Assembly: GCF_910589235.1 (NCBI RefSeq)
Contig: NC_060956.1
Location: forward strand, 21,871,973 to 21,935,972
Origin: Vespa crabro
Lineage: Eukaryota; Arthropoda; Insecta; Hymenoptera; Vespidae
Length of the DNA: 64,000 nucleotides
Direction: 5' to 3'
In this document: piece after piece, positions 27,469 to 41,714 of the stretch
Layout: each line of letters begins with the position of its first letter
Position numbering within the stretch: the stretch's first letter is position 1
The notes under the pieces: generated by a model
Seen by the model: the letters and a program-made list of their open reading frames with translations, nothing else
Told to the model about the DNA's origin: nothing
Databases searched by the model: none
Position numbers and translations under genes: made by a program

Positions 27469-28894
27469 GCTCTCGAACACGAACGTTGTACGGACTTAAT
27501 TGGCGCGCGGAGGCGACTAGTTTAAACACGATTAATCAAGCGGACGAGCCGACACGGCCGACACGACGACGAGGAGGAGGAGGAGGAGGACGAAGAGGAG
27601 AAGGAGGAGGAGGCGCAGTAGTTAAAGGAAGTCTACGTTCGGTGCAGAGATTTATCGACGCGAACCACGAACGAGAACTCTGCTCTTTCATCCTCACTCC
27701 CTCTCGTTCCATTCAATCCTTCGCCTTCTCATCCTCTCTTCCCTCTTCTACGAGTCCTACCGACACACGTTGTATCTCATAATTCGAATCATTGCAAATC
27801 GTGCCGTGGCTTCCTCTTCTCTTCGTTCCCCTCGACACCTAGGTGCATCCATGTAATTTCAAATATCGATCAACGTGCTCGACACCTTTCGCACCGATAA
27901 TTATCAATTAATTACACCAGATACCTGGTTAATGATCGTTCGAAATTTTCTAGCATCTCTCTTTCCTTTTTTTTCTTTTCTTTTCTTTGTTTTTCTTTTT
28001 TTCTTTTTTTTAATCGATTGCCATGAGAGGTCGACGAAGATGATTCTTTACGCCTACAAGATTCGCCGACGTCGACGTTAATCGATAGTTTTGCAATTGG
28101 AAGAGGTTGCCTCGTTTTCTCGCATCTTTCTTACTCGATCTTAACTACCTTCGTTCTGCTAGCTAGTCATCGTCGTCGTCGTCGTCGTCGTCATCCTCTC
28201 TTTACCGGTTACACCCCTTCCTTCCGTCTACTTCCCTCCCATTTCCCTCCTCCTTCTTCTTCCTCTCTTAGATTCTCTCACGAGAGAAATAACTTACTTA
28301 CGACGCAATTAATTCGTCCGTGTAATTACCGGGCTAATGGCCCGTAAGATTAAGAACCTGTAAGCCGAGTACTCGAGAGCGTGCATTGCACGCGTTTTGC
28401 TACTTGCTTCTTCCTCCCTCTCTCCTCCTGTTTCTCTCTCTCTCTCTCATACACACATAATACTTCTCTTTATGGCACCAACTGCGAGCACCGCTTACGT
28501 TTATCGCGATTAAAGGATAATTAATAACGCGTTACCGCGGAAACGGTCCAACTAGGTACTACTGCTACTACTAGCAGCAGTAGTAACTGCTACTACTACT
28601 GTTACTACTGCTACTGCGACTGCAACTGCTACGTTTACTACTACCACTATTATCCAGCTATATCTCGTTTCTCTGACTAATGACCTCCGTGTGTGAGACT
28701 CGGTCGAGTTCGGTGTAGAAAAAAAAGAGAGAGAATCGCACTAGGAAAATATTTCTTTTTTCGATAAAGAAGCTCGGAGGCTGGGACAAATCTGGCAAAC
28801 GATGCTAAATTGCTGACTCGCTTGCTAATGCTCGCCGCGTTAAACAGCTGAGAAAGAGATAGAGATAGATAAATAGATAGATAGATAGGTAGAT

Positions 28895-28941
<47 letters not shown>

Positions 28942-31378
28942 ATAAAATAGTAGAAAGTTAAACAAGGACGACCGCAAAAACCACGGCCAGCAGTGGTGCC
29001 GCCGAAGGCTATCCTTGTTGTTTTGCGCAATTACGCTCGCGCAATTGAAAAAAGAAAAGAAAGTATTCGATCGAAGGACGTTCTTCTACTCTTCGTTAAA
29101 CGTGAAATCCTTTGGAAAATTATTATCGTTATCTCGCGCTTACTTTAAGTCTATTAAATTCGATTTAATTAGATGAAAACATTATGTTGGTTATAAAAGA
29201 GACAGAGGCATATCGAAGAAACAGAGAACACAACCTCTAACTAATCAGAGATTCGAGATCTTGGAGATATCGATTCGGAATCAACGGCGAGTATCTTTTC
29301 TCGCGTCTTAATTAAGCCATGAACGGCTGCGCTACCAAATATGTCGTTGCAAATGTGAAACGAAGCCAGGCAATACGTAAGTACGTACGTACGTATGTAC
29401 ATTTTACGTAAATACGTACTTACATAGGAACGAAGGAACGAGACACGAGTCGTCGTATCAATTTACATGGAGAGACCGAGAGAACGCAATTAGAGGCGAA
29501 CGCCACGAATTCCTGAAAATTAATTCGTACGACCTTTTTTTCCCGACGTTCTATTAGTTTATCTCTTGTGCAGCTTTGTATTTTAAAGAATTCGATCGAA
29601 GAAAATGATAAACATGTCCTTCTTTTTTTTTTTCTTTCTCTTTGTTGCAGTATTACGAGATGTCGTATGGCCTAAACGTCGAGATGCACAAACAGGTAAA
29701 TATCTTTTGCATTAAAAGTAATTTTCCCATTTTTACAATGACGCACATGTCAACGTCGAGTCGCGAAGAAAAACACATGTGTCTTGCTCGAAACAATATG
29801 ACGTCGTTTTCCTCATATCTCGCAATCATACATACATACGTGCATACATACATATATGTATGTAGCGTGTATCGCATAACGAATTCGAGCTTGGCTCCTC
29901 TAACGTTTTCATCGTTGCTACGTTTTTCAAATTAAATTTCATTTTTTTTTTTTTTTCTTTCTTTTTTCTCTTTCTTTCTTCTTTTTCTTTTCTTCCATTT
30001 TTCCGTCGTTTATGAAAATTCGTTATAAATTCAATTTATTACGTTTCTTTTTTTCTCTTTTTCTTTTTTTCTTTTGTTTCTTCATTTCGAAAAGAATTAA
30101 AAATGGTCACGTTATACCATTTGGCTTGCATATAGACACTTGTACGTTCTCGCAATATCCTCTTTTCACCGTCTCATTCCACTTCCTCTTTATCATGATC
30201 CTCTTCCTCCACCTCCTTCTTCTTCTACTTCTCCTCCTATTTCTCCTCCTTCTCGTTTTCCTCATTCGAGTGGCGTTTTATTTTCCGACTGCGTTACCGC
30301 GAGAGGAGACGTCGCGCGTCTCGTCGAACGTCGCATGTTTGCCAAAGTCATTAAGGTGAGATAAGTTTGCTCCGAGTATATACCGGCGAATAAACATTTG
30401 CCGCGATGACTCGACGACACGAGTAACGATTTAACGAAAGGAACGTTGGAACTTTGAGTGAGAAAGAGAAAGAAGAAGGATATTCGATGCATTTTTCTTT
30501 TATTTATTTATTTTTCTTCTTTTCCATTTTTTTTCCTTTTTTCTTTCTTTTTCACACGCTGCGCTGGCTTCTCGATTTAACGCCTCGAGAAAAAATGTTT
30601 TTAATTTTTTCTCCTTCCTTCCTTCCTTCCTTCTTTCTTTCTTTCATTTTCTTTCTTTCATTTTCTTTCTTTCTTTTTTTTTCTTTTCTTTTCCTTTTGC
30701 TTCCGATCCGTACAAATCATGCGAAACAAAGAATTGACATTTTTATGCGATCTTTTTTCGATATTTATATCACGTTAAAGGATTCGTTCAATACATGCAT
30801 ATTATATCAGCGTGTATATATGTATGTATGTATGTATGTATGTAATACTCGAAATCTCTCAGGATGTCCTCTCACATGTTTCTCGGTTCTTGTAAAACGT
30901 TTCGCTGTACTTATTCCGACAGCTTTATCTTTAATCTCTTCTCATTACTCGTCCAATTCGGAGTCTCTCCACCTCGCGTGGCTTCATTTCTGCGGCGTTG
31001 GCACGAGTTACCCGAGATTAAAATAGAGGAAAACGCACCCCTCTCCCATCTCTTGCCAAGCCTGTCCTTTCAAGCTTTCAAAATACGAGCGCTCTTGACT
31101 CCAAGGAAACTCCAAATCTCTTTGCTTCTTTTCTTTCTTTCTTTTATTTTTTGCTTTTTTTTTGGTCTTCAAAAAAAAAAAATATTTAGCTACGTAGTCC
31201 GATGACACCTCTTTAAGATCTTCTTTTAACTTGCATTAATATCGGTCAAACCAATTAAATGAGTGCAATTTATAGTAGAAATCTAGTTGCTCGTTAACTC
31301 CTATCTATTATAACATAGTACACTTTGGAATATTACTTCTAAAGTATATACGTAAATACATACATACATACATACACG

Positions 31379-31417
<39 letters not shown>

Positions 31418-32568
31418 GAATCGAATGAATATCGAGCATCGATCCAGCAATAGAGCCGTTTATAAAAATTTAAAGACATTTCATAAAACGTCCTCGTTTA
31501 ACATACATAGTATATGCAAAAATACACATACGTATCTCGTATGGCAATGTATTAATATATGAGAAGAGCTATCGTTCGCAGCCATCGAGCATCTCGTATA
31601 TAATGGCGAAAAATGGAAGAGGATGGAGAAGAGAGGTATTACGCTCTCGCTAAGCCACGATGTTTTTTTTATTTTATGCCGTCTGCGCTATATAATACGT
31701 ATAAGTGCTTTATAATTTCTATAAAAGCTCACAGAGCGTGCAATGCGATACTCTCTCTTTCTCTCTTCTCCTCTTTCCCTCCGAGTTCTTCGCTCTCCCT
31801 CCTTGCTGGTTGTAGCGGTTGTCCTTATCGACGATTGCATTTTCGTCGAAAAAGTCAAAGCTATCGTCTTTTTTCCTTCTTTCTTTTTTCTTCCTTTTTT
31901 CCTACCCTTTTTTTCTTGTTTTCTTTCTTTTTTTTTTTCCTCGACCCCCATCTCCTTTCTTCTTCTCACAGCTCAGAGGCGCGATCATCGTTTACGTTAA
32001 TGGACGTTTTAATTACGATGCGCCTTTTTTTCTTTTTTTTTTTTATATATATATCCGGCAGACCGAGATATCGAAGAGACTGAACGCCATTATCGCCCAG
32101 ATCCTGCCGTTTCTTTCTCAGGAACATCAACAGCAAGTTGCCACGGCTGTCGATAGGGCGAAACAAGTTACCATGACGGAACTCAATTCCATAATAGGGG
32201 TAAGTACGATTAAATTTTATCAGAAAGAAAAAAAGAAAAAAGAAATAAATTTACTCTTATACTTCAACATAATTCCTTTGCAATATACTCTCTCACTTCG
32301 TTATAATATTCAATATAATTCTTATCTCAACGATTTTTATTCGACGACACGACACTCAAATAATTTTGATAATCAGCCTTGCCATTCTCGTCGTCATTGT
32401 CGTATCTCTCGACTGAAATTGAAGTCGTTCCATCTACATTCGAACGTCGTAAGTTCGCTAAAGTAAAACCGGTTGATCACGAAATAACTAAGAGGGAGGT
32501 GTGAAACGTTTATTATACGAGTCGACAAGAATTTTATTAACTCACGCGTTCTCTGTTTAATTCAAATT

Positions 32569-32625
<57 letters not shown>

Positions 32626-32918
32626 GATCACGATAAAGAGAAAAAACGGAAAGGTTTTCGATGATAATGGATAATATCGAGGATATATACTTTGAACCAA
32701 AATAAATTTCAGAAGCGTATCAATCGAAGCTATCGTGGATGTAAATTGCAATAAATAAATGGAGTATTCCCCGTTAACGATCGATTCCGTTCATACTTAA
32801 TATCATAAGGAAACATGTATTTTTGTGTCGCGACGATAAGAACGCTTACTCGTTCGAAATTGGCATGCGATCGTGTGGCGACCCGTCGCGTATAATTGAG
32901 TTCCAAGTTGGTACTCTA

Positions 32919-32962
<44 letters not shown>

Positions 32963-33746
32963 TTCTCTGTCTCTTCGCGTACATGACTCGAATATTTTTC
33001 CAATCGCCAATGGTAAAGCTTAAACGAACCTGTACAGGAAATCAAAGTCTCGGTGTCGTCAAATATCGAGAAAGACCACAATTATTTCTTCGATGAAACG
33101 GATTGGGACGGGGAGAAAGGGTTCGCCATAAAAAAAAAAGAGAAAAGAAAACTAGGGAAAAAAAACATGTGTAATCATAATCTAAAGGGTAGTAATTTTT
33201 TTGGAGGAGATCGTTGTTTCGTAACGTGCACGTTAAAGAATGAATAAAAGTTAAAGAGGAGAAGACGGAGATAGAAAGGGAGCAAAAGGAAGAAGAAGGT
33301 TACCTTCGTTTGGACAAAAGGGAAGAAAAAAAAGAATGATAGAAAGAAGGAAAAGGAGAAACGGAAGGGTGGGCAGGGTTGAAAAACGATCATGTAGTTC
33401 TCCGATAGTCAGGTGGTGTATCGGTAATAGGGTAGACTATGGAAGAATTGAGAGAGTGAAAGAGAAGGGAGGAGAAAGGAGGGGGCTTGAGTTTGAGAGG
33501 GGAGACGCCGTTCTGGAGGCGATGAGGGCAAATAGACAGAAGCGCCAACCCTCCATGAATATGTATTACTCGGTAAACAGGGCTTGAATCAATATTTCGT
33601 TTAATAATACTGCACACGGAACGCAGCAGCCCTTCGAGCTCCCTTCTCTTCCTCTCTCTCTCTCTCTCTCGCTCTCCCTCCTCTATGTCTGTCTTCATCG
33701 TACACACGCGTTCGTGCTCTTACACAGTTCCACATGGCTTTTTGTC

Positions 33747-33783
<37 letters not shown>

Positions 33784-34645
33784 TTCGTTCCGTTGGATTT
33801 AACACGCAGGTAAGGGATGAGTTTCACCTCGAGACTTAACCATCTTTACTTTCAACGTGATGCAACCCCTCTTTTGTAGTTCTTCTTGAGGGATCGTTTA
33901 TCTATATCTTTCTCTCTTATTCTTTCTGCTTTGTCGCATTTTTCTCATAAATATCTGTCTATCCGGTCTTACGCGTTATTCACGCAGCGTTAAATCTCGT
34001 TTAGGACTATTACGTTCCGTTCGATCGTTTTCTATTTGAATACAAATCGGTGTGCACGACGATTTACATCATGGAAGAACAAAGTTTCGACTTCTTGATA
34101 TTACCAACGATTTAACTTTCAAGAGCGAAATAGAGCGAGAGAGAGAGAAAGAAAGAGAGTATGTGTGTGTGTGCGCGCGCGCGCGTGTGTGTGTATGAGA
34201 GAGAGAGAGAGAGAGAGAGAGGATAATAAAGTGGCACGTGATGAATCCGGACGCAAAGCCGAGGAAGGGAGTTCTCTGGAGGGGTAGCAGGAAACTCGAG
34301 TCGGTGTGGCCCTTAAACCGGAAGTCGAGTGGCCGGGGGGCAAATTGCACGGTACTTCCTCGCGTACGTGCCGGTAGCGGGCCGCAAATACGTCCCCGGA
34401 GAGATAAACGTTGGCTGGTCTTGGCACCGACGGGAATCTATGTACCTATGTATATATACCTACGTGACCTTCTCCTGGCGACTCATTCCAAGCAAGGAAC
34501 CTACATAGAGAAGGCAATCCGCAGCCCTTGGGGCGAGTTCACTGGGCGGAGACGGGGAAATAACTATCGCACACAATCGGCGCGTAGCCCGAGAGGGATT
34601 ATTTCGTATAATCCACCCCTAGTGCTGGCGAACCCCTCAGGCTCT

Positions 34646-34722
<77 letters not shown>

Positions 34723-37700
34723 ACACCCCTAAGTGCCTAAAGTGAAATCCACGATAAGCACGATTCGCACGCGTAACGAGTTTATCGGGATTCCCCCTGC
34801 CTCCCCTTTCACATTTACGACCTTAACACGCACACTATCGCACACAAAATTATACGTATATACAAATGTCGCAATCCCCAAGGCTCGACGACCGACCGTT
34901 CGATCCTCCCTCCTATTGGTCTTTCTTACGCTTTCTATTTCTGACCCTACTATATACAACACACGCTCGATATTCTTTCCTTCTCCCTTTTCTATAATAT
35001 ATACAGGAGTTACATACTTATGTATGAACAAGGGTTACGTGTCCCTCCTCCTCTCCGGTTTTTCGAACGTACACTATTCGATGCTATCGGCGTTTACGTT
35101 TCTTCTTCGGTATGGTGGGTAATATGAGAAAGGCATATGAGCATGTAGACAAATATCCGTACCTGTTTGCGTTTTAGAAGGGGTGAATGGTAACGAGAGA
35201 AGGATCACTTTATTGACGCATCCTATAAATATATTTTATTTAGGATATTAAACGTACGGAGGAATCACGTATCGATTTCTCAATATAATTTTTTTATTTA
35301 TTCGTTTAGAAAATTCTTAACTCGAGTTCGCGTCTTGAAAAAAAAATGTCATATTTATATTGGAAATATTCTTTTTACCGTAAACACTGGTTATTTTACG
35401 TTGAACGTCCTTGTGAGAACGTGTATGCAACATATCGAAATAAAAAAACATTGACACACATATACCTTCACGCTCGTTAAGTATAATTATGTTTTCCTTG
35501 TAGACGTTGCAACAACAGAGGCCCGATATTCCTCGATTATTGCAGCAAATGCACGCTCAACAACTGCCACCAGGAGCGGCTATAGGCGCGCATCCAGGAA
35601 TCCCCGGTTTACCCGGATTGGGACCAGCTGCTGGTCTTCCGGTACCGACATCCGCTTCCGCGGCTTTACTAGGTCTTGGATTGACTCCGGGCGCAGCGAC
35701 GACACCCGGAACGACGGCAGCTCATCCGCTTTCGATGCTAGCTAAGCCGGAGATTCATCGTGGTCAACCGGACGATCTCAAAAGCAACGGTGGTCAGTTT
35801 CTTTTTGTATTTTCGATTTTCATCGAAAATTCAATATATTCTATATCAATTTCTATAAAAACGTACGAAAATATATGAGAATTTTTAACGTAAAACGTTA
35901 AGCGCCTGCGGGTATGGCAAATGTTCAATTTTTTTCTTTCTTTTCCTCTTTTTTTTCTTTTTCTTTCAACATTTCGACAGTATTCGTACGTCTTTAATAA
36001 TTCGATCGAACAAATATAATGAGAAGGAGTTGAGAGGATGGAAATTAAACGATTAGAGAGGTTAACGTTTCCAAATATAAATTAGAAGATACTCGTCTCG
36101 TAGCGTGGAAGGACAATTTCGTTATACATCGAGATAGGAATTAGGTATCTCTAGATAGTATATACTACCGTCAGACGCGGAATAACGAGAGATCGCGTGT
36201 TTAATTTCTTCCGCATAATGATCGAAAATGTGGGCCGCGTTGAGTTGAGTTTAGTTGCGCTGTGTTGCCTTGCGTTGCGTTCCGTTGCGTTGCGTTGCGT
36301 TACGTTGCGTTGCGTTGCCTTGCCTTGCCTTGTGTTACATTGCGTTGCATCGCGTCGTTACATGCCTCACGATCGTTCTCGCGTATCGCGTTATGTTGTC
36401 GAGCGAAAGTCTCGATGGGACATGATAATCCACGATGTTACCGGCACACGCGAACCTTATCGCGTCGAGTTGAGAAAAAGTATATGAAATTATTTGGTTA
36501 TATATATACACATACATACATACAGGGTGTACCTTAACACGCGCTCTTATTATTCACCGTGCATTACACTATGAGGCACGAAAACAGTGAAGAAAGAAAA
36601 AAATATATATATAAAAAAAAAAGAAAAAAAAAAAAAAAAAAGAAAAAAGAAAAAAGAAGATAAAAAAGAAAGAAAGGAAGGAAGGGTTAGAAGAAGAAGA
36701 AGAAGAAGAAAAAAATACGTTCACATATTCGTGCGTGATCTTTGACCATTTTTCCATTCCAACGATCCTTATCGCAAACCGAGTTGGTATAACCAAAGGA
36801 CAACGGTGAATGCGCTTATGCCATTGTATAGAATAAACGTTTGAAATTTGTGAATAGATAAGAGACAATGTGCTACGGTAATTATAGGTTCGGACGGTAT
36901 ACATGCACGTTTCGAACACTTCCTCGTAGATAAAAGGTAAGGAATTACATATATCGATGTTAACCGATAAGAAAAAGACGATTTTATGAATTTCTTTCAT
37001 TGTTTCCGTTATCTAATCGATCGGCACGTTAAAGGAAGTCCTTCGCGTGTTAAAGAAATTCAATCTATTTATATCATTACCGTTTAAAAGACGATTCGCA
37101 TAAATACTTACAAAACGACGTATGTATTTTAAATGAGAATATCATTAACACGTGATTACGATTCATTCGTTTCTCGACGAACGTTGATAATTAGAAATAC
37201 CAACTTGTTACTACGTATTGAGGACACCCTGTATATATAACAGGAGATTTTCGAAAAGATTTCATTCGACCAGAGGCATAGAAAACGAAATTTTCTACTC
37301 TTTTGTAGACGAACCTCGTTTGATCTCGTGATACTCGACGCGTATGTACATACATATATCATTTCCGTCGAATGAAAGCCCGCGACCAGGCGTGGTTGGG
37401 GGTGTGGTGAGGTGGGGCGCAGAGGTGCGGCGTGCAGGACGGTGAAAAAAAATATGTAGTATCTAGGCGACGCAAAGGGAGAGGACGAGGAGAGTGACGA
37501 GGAGAGACGAGAAGGGATGAGGAGAAAGAGGGAGAGGAAGAGGAGGAGGAGGAGGTGGAGGAGGTGGAGGATATGATGGGGATGGTGCACGAGTCGGTTC
37601 GCTTGCCCGGAAATTTCCAAAGCGCTTTTCGGGTATCCGCTTTCGAGAGACGAGAGCGTGTTGCGTCACCCTGTTAGCGGACACCGGCGGTTTTCAGCGA

Positions 37701-39613
37701 AAAGCGCATAAATATGCATGAAGATCATTTATACGGGTGCCGTTTTCCCTCTCTCTCTCTCTCTCTCTCTCGCTCACTTTCTCTCTCTCTCTCTCTCTCT
37801 CTCTCGCTCGCTCTCTCTTTCTCTCTCATTCTCTGTCTCTCATTCTCTATCTCTGTCTCTCTCTTTTCCATAGACCACCTCGCACATCCCTTTCTATGTT
37901 ATTAACATTTTATCGACGCGTTTCGCGCGTGTACGTTTTCCGTCGCTCGCTTTTTCTAGACTCTTTCCACGCTCCGTCGAACGGAGTGAAAATCGTTTTC
38001 GATGATTAAAAGGAATAAAAGGGAGAAAGAAAAAAAAATAAATAAAAAAAAAAAAAAGATAGAAAAAGTAGTTAAAGGTGAAATATAAAAACGAATACGT
38101 CGGTAGTCTTACCATTGAAAGTCCGGGCTAACGAGATACTTTTTTTTTTTTTATTCTGTTGCAGGTCTTAGCTCGACCGAGGAGAGACACGTGAGTAGGC
38201 GAACGATTTAAATGAAAAAAAAAAAAAAAAATAAATAAATAAATAAATAAAGTAAATAAATAAATAAAAGAAAACAAAAAAGAAAGAAAAAGAAAACGTT
38301 CGATTTTTCCGCATCTTATTCTCCGAAAATGGGAGATCGTAAAGGAGTCACGCGAGCTACGAATTTTCCGATCGGACAATGCATCTTTACGTAGAGAAAT
38401 ATATATACATATTTGTACCTATACGAGTGTACGGGGTTAAACGATTCTTTTTGGGTTTTTTTTTTTTTCTTCTTTTTTAAATGTTCCCTCGCGCTGCAAG
38501 CGGCTCTCGATCGTAACGAATTTCCCCATTATCCGCGTCGAATGTCGGCGCGATGAAAGGCGATAAAACTGTTTTTTTTTCTCTCGCGGTCGTAATCAAC
38601 GCTCGCGCGGAACGTTCGCCTCGGATATCGCTGTTATTGCATCGTTTATATGCACGTAGCTACTTCGTACGTATCTACATACATAGGTGAACGCATCGTA
38701 TCTATGTATGCATGCGTGCATGTATATATGTGTATATGTATGTATGTATGTATGTAGGTATCTACACGATTACGAATCTCGCATCGAAATTTATAGCAAC
38801 GCGATCTCGCGCATCGTTAAATATTTCTCATTCGGAGAACTGGGCATATAAATTATTTATCGAAACGTCAAATTAATAATCCGATTAACCGTGAAATCGT
38901 GGCAATTGGACTCGTTGATAGTTGTTGGTGGTGTGGACGGTAAGCGACAAGCGAGACCGAAGACGACGCTTATTGCCAAAAATTTCATGAAAGGTGAAGA
39001 TACGAGGGGGAAACGGTTAAGTTTTTTAACGTTTCCGCAACTCGTCCAACGCAATTAGCATATTTTGGCGAGGGTGAGTTCTCTTTGCAAGAAGAAAGGA
39101 AAGAGAAGAGAAGAGGAAAGAAGAGAAGAATGGAGAAGAGAAGAGAAGAGAAGAGAAGAGAAGAGAAGAGTGCTTCCGTAGAGAGACGCACAAGCACACA
39201 TAGTCGAGTCGTAAGTCAGAGAGAAGCAGCGCGTGCAAGCGTACTCGAGCGTGCTGGTACTCAACGTAGCCTCGTGTATAACACGCAGATTACACGCGTG
39301 TAACTTTTCGTGCTCGCGAAGGGTGGTAGAAACGAACGGCGCGCTGTGGTGCCGGCTGCTGCTGCCGTTGCTTCGCGTATACCCGCACTCTCTACGGTGC
39401 AATTTATGTTTTCGACGGACGCTCGAGAGCCACGGAAAGTGGCCGCATGGAAAGAGAAAGAGAGAGAGAGAAAGTACACGAAGAGGAGTAGTAGTACTAA
39501 CAGCGAGGGCAGCCGCTATGTTGTGTAGTAGTTGCTAGTAGTCGGGGAATACTGGTGGTGGTGGTGGTGGTAGGGGTAAAGTTCAACTACTACGTTCTGG
39601 GATTAAGCACGAA

Positions 39614-39650
<37 letters not shown>

Positions 39651-40883
39651 ACAAAAACGTAACAAACGCATTTTCCACCTTTCTTCGTCTCCGTAAAATT
39701 ACCTGTCCGTTTTCACCTTGTCGAGATGAAATTACGAATTCAAATATGAATTTTAAGCGCACTTCGCAATCTCTTTGTTATTCTAAGAGAAGGAAAGAGA
39801 AACGTAGAAGGTGAAGCATTAAATTTATGCCCGATATATCTTCCGTTCGCGTCCTGCCGTGTTTGTAGTACATACCTACCTATATACATAATTCCCATGT
39901 TCCGATTCGATCGTTAATTTAATTCGGCCGAAGAATTAATTATCCTAGCGACGTGAGCCTTCGGTCAATTCTCGGAGAGAGCCCGCCAGCGTTGTTTATA
40001 ACGTGCTTGCGCGAACAGCGAATGCATTAATATGTATTACGTGAAATATGTAAATACGTATGAATGTATATACGTACGTACGTACGTACGTACCTATATA
40101 TAATATGTACGTACGAATCCGTTAAGCTCTTTTACATGTTAAGAACTCGAATTACGGAACAATAGAGGAGGGACATGGTCGAAAGTACTTTTCAGACGTT
40201 TACGATGCCGCAAAAAAATTGTTAAATAGAAGCGAAGTGAACGGGCTATCGCGCGTGAAAAGCATGATAGGTAAATGGAGAGAAAGAGTGGGAGGGTGAG
40301 AGACGAAGGAGAAAGAGGACAGACGGAGGTGGAGATAGTGGAAAGGAGTCGTTCGTGAGACAAGAAAGAGCAAACGAGTGGGAGAGAGAGAAAGGAGAGA
40401 GACGGAAAAAATAATGGAAAGAAACGAAGGTAGGCCATAAAGAAGGGCGAGAAGGGAGTGCGGAGCGTGTATTATAGGTTTGCCGAGTCTGTAATCATCG
40501 CAGGACCGCGAAACGCCCACCGACGCCCTCTCATTCCGCGTCTTGCCATTCTATTTTCCTCTCTTCTTCCTCTCTTCGTGCCCGAGGCACTTTCCGTTCT
40601 GAGCCTTCTGCTCGTGTCCTCCATCCTTTTCTCTTTTTCTTCCTCTCTCTTCCTTCCTTTCTTTCTTTCGTTTTATATCTCTTTTTTCTTTTTTTTTCTT
40701 TTTTTCTTTTTCTTTTTCTTTTTCTTTCTCCACTCGCAGCCGTACGTTATGCATGCCCACTCTATAATCATTATCGGCCCTACCAGGCCGACCCCTTTCC
40801 CTTCTTCACCCCCAACCCTTTTCTCCTGTCCTTTTTCGTCTCGCAGCTCATTTTCTGTTCTCTTCTCACACTCCTCGAGATAA

Positions 40884-40939
<56 letters not shown>

Positions 40940-41664
40940 ACCGCATCCTATCTTTTCCTTTTTCTACCCTTTTACCTTCCCTCTTGTTCTCCTCCCTTCC
41001 TGCCATGAATTCCATTATACTTCATTACAGCTTGACCGATGGCCGAGGACGCGTGCCACCTTGTGATTCGAGAAATTTCACTCGAATATCGGCAATCCTT
41101 TTTTTCTTCCTCATTTTTCTCTCCCCCCGCCACCCCGTCGTCGATTCCCTCGTTGAAATTATACATCCTACGACACATACAGTTCAACACTAGTTTTATG
41201 TAAATACGTAGATGTAAAAAATGAAAAGCACGAACGCGTAATAATTTCAAATGCGCGCGCGCGTGTATATTTTTATTCAAATGGAAAAAAAATTTTCGTA
41301 AAAACCGTCAGGTTGTAAACGTAAAATTGAAATTCATCGATCGGTGGATGACGAGCACGGAACGCGAGCGAACGCTCTTCGACGATAATAAAAGTGGACT
41401 CGACTAGATCGTTAATAGTGCGGTAATCGCGCTGACAGCCAAAATTACATTTTAATATCGTCCTCGCGGGCTAAACGAGTACGCTCTACCGAACGTTCCG
41501 CGTTTCATGTCGCCCGCTAAAATCGAAATCGATTACCGCGAAAGCTCGTCTGACGATTGTTAATAACCATCGACGTAGATAATTATGGTTTGTCACGTAA
41601 CATCCTGCGTGTAGAAAACGTCTTGTTTCTACTATCGTGTATTATGAAAATTGGATGTATATAC

Positions 41665-41714
<50 letters not shown>

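Larger units (their letters stand above)
25003..29650 (+). other. gro: groucho intron 3 (4.6 kb)
   Basis: GTAAGG donor, TTTGTTGCAG acceptor. Contents: CT/TA compound at 25568-25643, CT near 26115-26152, an AAGC/CAAC tetranucleotide block at 27148-27226, CT at 27418-27470, GGA repeats at 27570-27615, CGT at 28166-28194, an ACT/TGC trinucleotide block at 28556-28640, and a GATA/GA block at 28858-28939. No gene recognised. Confidence 0.9.
32200..35503 (+). other. gro: groucho intron 5 (3.3 kb)
   Basis: GTAAGT donor, CCTTGTAG acceptor. It carries AC/AT at 32569-32622, CT near 32924-32960, CT near 33752-33780, a GT/GC then GA array near 34160-34221, and one of the longest CT arrays in the window at 34650-34718. 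Between the last two lies a GC-richer, non-repetitive island (34225-34645). Confidence 0.9.
35793..38164 (+). other. gro: groucho intron 6 (2.4 kb)
   Basis: GTCAGT donor, TTCTGTTGCAG acceptor. It holds a pentanucleotide TTGCG array (36250-36357), a TA-flanked inverted-repeat element (36523-37231), a G-rich and GGA stretch (37380-37570), a mixed-sequence island with sharp motifs (37600-37745) and CT arrays (37748-37862). Confidence 0.9.

Noticed and set aside
36569..37000. 143-codon minus-strand frame inside the TA-flanked element
   Set aside because: The first 95 residues are not low-complexity but show no transposase catalytic motif; the rest is A/T repeat. I do not call it a transposase remnant.
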